Shown here piece by piece: positions 60,801 through 64,000 of a stretch of DNA of 64,000 bases (position 1 is the first letter of the stretch; each line of letters starts with the position of its first letter). The notes under the pieces were generated by a model that saw only the letters and a program-made list of their open reading frames with translations, was not told the origin of the DNA and did no database searches. Made by a program: the position numbers and the translations under genes. Origin of the DNA: Cinclus cinclus (taxonomy: Eukaryota; Chordata; Aves; Passeriformes; Cinclidae); the NCBI RefSeq assembly GCF_963662255.1, contig NC_085047.1:90020259-90084258 (forward strand), in the 5' to 3' direction.

Positions 60801-63318
60801 CAGCTTTCAGAAAAAAAAAAAAAACCCACTGCCTTCCTGAATTAAAAAGTGCCCATTTAATAGAGTATTAAAGCTCTACGTGAGGGTCAGGCCAAAATAA
60901 AAATATCTTTAGAAACACAGAACTGAACTATAATAGGAAAAAAAAAAAGGGTTAATATAGCTATTTCAGACCTTTTATTTTTTTTAGTATTTTTCATGTT
61001 TCAAGATTATTGAACTATTTTCCTTCCACTGAAGAATTCAAGCCCCTTTTTCTTCTGCTTGAAAAAAACACAGTGGAAACTTGTGCATTTCCCACTGACA
61101 TTTCCAAATGCTAAAGCAAATAAAATCCTAGTAGAGGAGAAAGACATTTAGCACTAGAGATAACTATAGTTGTCACAGGGCTAAAAAATAAAATGTGTGT
61201 TTTGGTGATTTATTATTGTCTCTGGCCAGCCTCAGATCCAAGAATGCTGAGTCCCACTTTGTGTCATGGATCAAAGATAATGACGCAGCCAAGGCAGATT
61301 GTGCGCAGGCATCACTGTGAAGCTGAAAGCTACACATCTTGAGACTAAATTCACTTTTCCATATCCAAAGTGAAAGCAGTGTTTTTTCCAGACTAAAAAT
61401 AAGGTCTCTTTCAGAAATAAAGCACCGATTATCCTCTCGAACTGAACTGTCAAACAACCTTATATAACCTGGTTTAAACAGGACAGCAAATACAGAGAAA
61501 TTCTTTAGACACAAACCTACTTTTTATCATGACTACACAGTCATTCCAACTTCTATTTACAACTAAAGAGGAGAAACAGGGACTAAAAAGAAGTATCTGA
61601 TCTGTATGCCAACTTGCTGAACTGTTACAAAAACTATCCCCTCATTGCCTCACTGGAGCGAAATAAAATTTTATCATGTTCTTTGTGTATGAAAGCTATT
61701 TTAACACTAAACCATGCCAACCTCAATTTATACTGCTGGAAGATGAAAAGACATTCAATAAACTACTTACTGAATAACACGTAATAATTAGCTGTCAGTA
61801 CTAAATAGGGAATTGGTGTCTTAATTACATAGGCCATAGGAAAGGTAGCTGAAGGATCTCAGAATTTCCATTCATTAGTGCCTAGTTAGCTGGGCAACAA
61901 TATTAGCAATGATGATAATTGCCTGAGAGTCTCAAGTGTAGTCAGTCAGGAAAAAGTTAATGCATGGAAAAGATTAGAAAAGCTGACAAATTGATCTGGC
62001 TGAGGTATGAGCTACCAGCACCTGGAGTCTGTTAATAAGATCCTTGTTCCATTATCCTGTCAGTAGAAGCAGAAATTTGAAGTAAAATAAAAGGCAGTAA
62101 CCGAACCAGTGCATTGTCAGAACAGAGCAGGAGCACGTGTTTTTGCAGGACTCTTTCAGTACTGTTGCCAGGAATTAATCATAAGCAATAATACAAGAGA
62201 TGCAATTACTAGGGCTATTTCCTGTGAATTTCCACACATTACAATTCGGCAGGAATTAAAAAAATACAAACTGATTGTCTTGTTTTTTTTCCCTCAAAAT
62301 GAACAAGTACATTGCTACACTGTTTTAAAAGGAGGGAGCACACCCACCAGAACTGCAGTGTAATTTGAGCAATGCTTCCACTTACTCTTTGTAGGGCTAG
62401 ATACTCCCATAGAAGTCTATAAATGCATGTCTCTCTCAAATACAACCATGTTAATGGTGCCTTAAAATCTGACTATTTAATAGCTTGAAGTTTATGACAG
62501 TTCAGATGTTGAGCTACTGCTTTAAAGCAGAATATATTTTTATTTGTTTGCTTCTTTCTTTTGGATTGGTGTAATTTTTTTTTGTTTTTTTGTTGAAAAC
62601 TAGGGAAATTCAGTGCTGTTTTTTTCCTTCAGGTTGTAGAATGTCTGTACCTAAAGCAGGAGCAATGTTTCCTACACAAGACAATGAAAGCAATTATGGA
62701 AAGTTAATTTCCTCTTAATTGACCATACAGTTGCAGGATGCATGTCTAGTGTAACTGCAGCCCTCAAACTTCAGTTCATTAAATATCTGGACCACAGACT
62801 CTGTGCATGTATGCCTGTGCAGGCACATAGGAAAGTGGGACAATGGATGGGACAGAAACTGACCCATTGCCATCTTGCTTTCTCACAAAATCGGATGTAT
62901 CAGGATGTTTTTAGGGTCTCTTTCCTTCCACTCAGGAAAGAACTGATTTTAAAGACAAAAGTGCTCTGAACATCTTACTCCATACTGGTCACAGAAAACA
63001 GGCTAATAATAAAAAAAAACATACAGATATTACATACATCAACCCAGAACTCAGCACATTAAGTTCTTTACAGACACACACACACTTAGAAGGGAAAGGC
63101 ACAAAAAAGTGCAAATACCAAAGCAGAGACTACCTACCTTCAATGTACAGGGGCTCAACGACATCATGATTTATCAGTTCAAAGTTCTCATGACCAATCC
63201 AGTGCTCCACATTTCTTTTCCTGCCCGTAAAGAAGTTGTCCACAACTGTAACCTCATGGCCATCCATCATTAGTTTGTCAGTAAGATGAGAACCCACAAA
63301 CCCTGCTCCTCCAGTTAT
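33731..63318 (-). CDS. UXS1: UXS1 UDP-glucuronate decarboxylase 1, partial (C-terminal 328 residues)
   Basis: Minus-strand CDS in ten exons, in transcript order: 63318-63138, 52680-52576, 51227-51168, 49275-49154, 43717-43598, 40104-40061, 39015-38955, 37536-37479, 35223-35120, 33862-33731. They total 987 nt (328 residues plus stop), with all phases consistent and all introns GT-AG. UXS1 is known to convert UDP-glucuronate to UDP-xylose and CO2 with bound NAD. It is a type II Golgi/ER membrane enzyme supplying xylose for the proteoglycan linker. The sequence shows the Rossmann motif GGAGFVGSH, the STSEVYG segment, the short-chain dehydrogenase Tyr-x-x-x-Lys pair (CYDEGKR), the [10 protein letters not shown] and NDGRVVSNF blocks, and a basic tail ending KKGRTRHN (Ser in place of final Asn in human). 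The N-terminal residues (about 92 in the 420-residue human protein), with cytosolic tail, membrane anchor and stem, lie right of the window. Intact and highly conserved. Confidence 0.97.
35120..35223 (-). CDS. UXS1: UXS1 exon: [11 protein letters not shown]
   Basis: 104 nt. It encodes [34 protein letters not shown] and V. The DDPxxRxPD block is the conserved C-terminal signature of this decarboxylase family. The acceptor is GTTTAATAG and the donor is GTG|GTATGT. An antisense CR1 begins about 200 bp upstream in the transcript. Confidence 0.95.
35425..36442 (+). mobile_element. CR1 LINE, about 1-kb diverged copy in UXS1 intron
   Basis: CR1 reverse-transcriptase and 3' sequence on the plus strand, antisense to UXS1. 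It starts 'AGATTTCAGCATGGATTCAC', continues 'GCAGTGGATATCACCTGC' and 'TTTTGACACTGTCTCCCATAAC' (the DTVSHN region, split only for description), and ends 'CCAGAGGTCCTTTCCAACC' near 36,425. Internal deletions and many stops show it is old. It lies in the 2,255-bp intron between exons 37479-37536 and 35120-35223. Confidence 0.88.
37479..37536 (-). CDS. UXS1: UXS1 exon: [16 protein letters not shown]
   Basis: 58 nt, phase 0 to 1. It encodes [19 protein letters not shown] plus one base. The human protein has Asn at the second Lys of IKKLV. The acceptor is GTTTGTAG and the donor is GTTG|GTGAGT. Confidence 0.95.
37759..37782 (+). repeat. C13-A9 homopolymer junction
   Basis: A run of about 13 C at 37761-37773 is followed directly by about 9 A. 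It lies in the UXS1 intron between exons 38955-39015 and 37479-37536. On the UXS1 sense strand it reads T9-G13, a G-run. Length may be a sequencing or assembly artefact. Confidence 0.85.
38955..39015 (-). CDS. UXS1: UXS1 exon: [12 protein letters not shown]
   Basis: 61 nt. It encodes the end of a split Ser codon, then [20 protein letters not shown]. The acceptor is TTTTACAG and the donor is TTG|GTGAGT. Confidence 0.95.
39099..39201 (+). repeat. Intronic direct repeat, copy 1
   Basis: Begins AAGAGCTCCAGTAAAGCAGA, then TCAGGCAGCTGAGGAATGCTG. A diverged copy in the same orientation lies at about 39880-39982. The first about 45 bp match nearly perfectly; the rest drifts ('GGGTGCATGTTCCCTTGAG' versus 'GGGTACATGTTTTTTTGAG'). 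Confidence 0.88.
39880..39982 (+). repeat. Intronic direct repeat, copy 2
   Basis: Partner of the segment at about 39099-39201, 781 bp away in the same UXS1 intron (between exons 40061-40104 and 38955-39015). It may be a tandem duplication with a diverged middle or two copies of an unrecognised short element. Confidence 0.88.
40061..40104 (-). CDS. UXS1: UXS1 exon: [15 protein letters not shown] (microexon)
   Basis: A 44-nt exon (14 codons plus two bases) encodes [14 protein letters not shown] and most of Ser. It carries the conserved Arg of the TRAF motif that contacts the nucleotide sugar in this family. Thr replaces the human Ser in GSGSQT. The acceptor is GGTTTTAG and the donor is CAG|GTAAGC. 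Confidence 0.95.
42057..42075 (+). repeat. Poly(A) tract in UXS1 intron
   Basis: A run of about 17 A preceded by GAATGAATA, in the 3,493-bp intron between exons 43598-43717 and 40061-40104. No retrotransposon body was recognised upstream. Confidence 0.75.
43598..43717 (-). CDS. UXS1: UXS1 exon: [10 protein letters not shown] / NDGRVVSNF
   Basis: 120 nt, phase 0 to 0. It encodes [37 protein letters not shown] and PLT, which form the sugar-nucleotide pocket and the conserved Arg. The acceptor is GGCTACAG and the donor is ACA|GTAAGT. Confidence 0.96.
43718..49153 (-). other. UXS1: UXS1 intron (5.4 kb)
   Basis: Unique AT-rich sequence between exons 49154-49275 and 43598-43717. No repeat family or extra exon was recognised. 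Confidence 0.65.
49154..49275 (-). CDS. UXS1: UXS1 exon: Tyr-x-x-x-Lys catalytic pair
   Basis: 122 nt. It encodes [20 protein letters not shown] and [20 protein letters not shown]. The Tyr and Lys of YDEGK are the family's catalytic pair. The human protein has Ser where this one has Asn in HPQNED. The acceptor is CCCATAG. The donor, CAG|GTATTA, matches consensus poorly after GTA. Confidence 0.96.
49276..52575 (-). other. UXS1: UXS1 introns flanking exon 51168-51227
   Basis: Two introns of 1,892 and 1,348 bp, split by the 60-nt exon at 51168-51227. No repeat family or extra exon was recognised. Confidence 0.65.
51168..51227 (-). CDS. UXS1: UXS1 exon: STSEVYG catalytic segment
   Basis: 60 nt. 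It encodes [20 protein letters not shown] and one base of the next Asp codon. The Thr-Ser-Glu segment corresponds to the active-site Ser/Thr position of extended short-chain dehydrogenases. The acceptor is CATCTAG and the donor is GGAG|GTAAGA. Confidence 0.95.
52576..52680 (-). CDS. UXS1: UXS1 exon: [12 protein letters not shown] region
   Basis: 105 nt. It encodes [20 protein letters not shown] and the [13 protein letters not shown] helix, the nucleotide-sugar epimerase/decarboxylase core next to the NAD site. The acceptor is CCTGTAG and the donor is CTGG|GTAAGT. The intron upstream in the transcript is 10,457 bp, the largest in the window. Confidence 0.96.
54324..54575 (-). mobile_element. 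CR1 LINE 3' fragment in the large UXS1 intron
   Basis: CR1 3' end in the UXS1 sense direction: 'TTTGAGTTGGAAGAGACCTT', 'AGATCACCTACATCTTACC', 'GCATCCACAGCTTCTCTGG', 'CCTGTTCTGGTGCCTCACC' and 'CCCCCTTGTCCTATCC'. The extreme tail is replaced by an A-rich run at 54311-54323. Confidence 0.9.
56678..56710 (+). repeat. (GCAA/GAAA)n simple repeat
   Basis: Imperfect tetranucleotide run (GAAAGCAAGCAGGAAAGCAA and on to GAAAGAA) in the large UXS1 intron. Confidence 0.75.
63138..63318 (-). CDS. UXS1: UXS1 exon: NAD-binding Rossmann glycine motif
   Basis: 181 nt, entering in phase 0 and ending with one base of the next codon. It encodes [16 protein letters not shown], the GxxGxxG NAD-binding loop and first alpha helix, then [18 protein letters not shown] and [10 protein letters not shown]. 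The acceptor on the minus strand is CTAACGCAG and the donor is GAAG|GTAGGT. This is the 5'-most UXS1 exon in the window; at least one more coding exon must lie beyond 64,000. Confidence 0.96.
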
Positions 63319-63930
63319 CTGCGTTAGGACAGTTGGTATAAATTTCTTTTTCTTTTTACAGAAACACTAGACAAAGTCTATAAACATGAAGACAGAACAG
63401 TAGGTTTCAGATCTTTGCTTGCTCCAGGGGAAACAACTCCATTTCTGTGTATATTTTTTTTTCCCCAAGATTTACAGCTTCTAAAATTTCGAGAGACATA
63501 CTTGACATGTGTCATCACTATCAGGCTAGAAGGTCAGCTACCTATTCACATCAACAAAATCTCTTTTTCAGATTATATTATTTTCCTTTTTTTCCCTTCA
63601 AACTGGATTGTGCTTTTTTTGTGATAGTGAAGTCTAAAAAGATGCAGAAAGGTTATAGGAGAAATTCCTGAAAATCCCATTTCTCAGAAAAAAAAAAAAA
63701 GGGTATGACAGAATGCCAGGTTATTTTCTTGTCAGACTGATCAGACATGTCAAATCCAGCTTCTGTCAGGTTTGCATGGAAGACATGTTGGGTGTTTTAA
63801 GTAAGTACTGTAAGTTTTCACCCAGAAAGCAGGAAGGGAATTCTCTGAAGACCATTTATTTGAAATATCTGCTAAAACCAAAATAATTCTTTCTGTGTTT
63901 TAATGCATCCATAGCTTACATCATCCTGGC

Positions 63931-64000
63931 CTGAGGTGGTCAGTCAGTTGGATTAGATGATCTTTGCAGGTCCCTTACAACTGAAAAAACTCTATTCTAT
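63931..64000 (+). mobile_element. CR1 LINE 3' end, at window edge
   Basis: 'TTGGATTAGATGATCTTTGC', 'AGGTCCCTTACAACTG', ending CTATTCTAT. This is the 3' terminus of CR1, antisense to UXS1. The tail may continue past the window. Confidence 0.85.

Larger units (their letters stand above)
52681..63137 (-). other. UXS1: Largest UXS1 intron in the window (10.5 kb)
   Basis: Bounded by verified splice sites. It holds one CR1 fragment (54,324-54,575), a tetranucleotide repeat (56,678), several T/A homopolymers (56,402-56,415; 60,309-60,319; 60,811-60,824; 60,940-60,948) and otherwise unique AT-rich sequence. No alternative exon was recognised. Confidence 0.7.

Noticed and set aside
61173..61514. 113-codon minus-strand open frame, a possible alternative UXS1 exon
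   Set aside because: It is sense to UXS1 but has no similarity to any UXS1 region. The flanking exons already join in the correct phase without it.
1..64000. Search for a novel defence, phage, operon or CRISPR-like system
   Set aside because: The window is vertebrate chromosomal DNA with two known genes and CR1 repeats. No direct-repeat/spacer array or clustered short genes were seen.

Overview
This is a 64-kb piece of vertebrate nuclear genome, almost certainly avian. The window is mostly non-coding. It carries two multi-exon genes with clean GT-AG introns, and nearly every recognisable interspersed repeat is a CR1 LINE. The CR1 copies have 3' ends of the bird type (GAATCATAGAATAG / TTCTAT tails). 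I saw no bacterial-style operon, no rRNA or tRNA gene, no CRISPR array and no viral gene.

Layout: (1) Positions 1-20,200 are a gene-free flank with several CR1 copies, including a degraded 2.4-kb copy at about 14,979-17,410. It also holds an (ATT)n/(AAT)n inverted microsatellite and a 22-bp x4 minisatellite. (2) A CpG island at about 20,225-20,690 holds the first coding exon of ECRG4 (augurin precursor). ECRG4 is complete on the + strand in four coding exons (20,498-26,121, 153 codons), followed by a poly(A) signal at 26,310. (3) Positions 26,340-33,000 are the intergenic space between two convergent genes. (4) From 33,731 to the right edge lie the last ten coding exons of UXS1 (UDP-glucuronate decarboxylase 1) on the minus strand. 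They encode 328 residues, from the NAD-binding glycine motif to the stop codon. The N-terminal part, about 92 residues in the human protein, lies beyond position 64,000.

How the genes relate: they are convergent (tail to tail), the same order as I recall on human chromosome 2q12. Their products act separately: ECRG4 is a secreted peptide-hormone precursor, and UXS1 is a Golgi enzyme that makes UDP-xylose for proteoglycan linker synthesis. I found no evidence of a new biological system. The most useful oddities are local: a CR1 fragment almost touching the ECRG4 exon 3 splice donor, repeat-rich coding and 5' sequence at ECRG4 exon 1, an about 100-bp segment present twice inside a UXS1 intron, and a weak UXS1 splice donor at 49,153.
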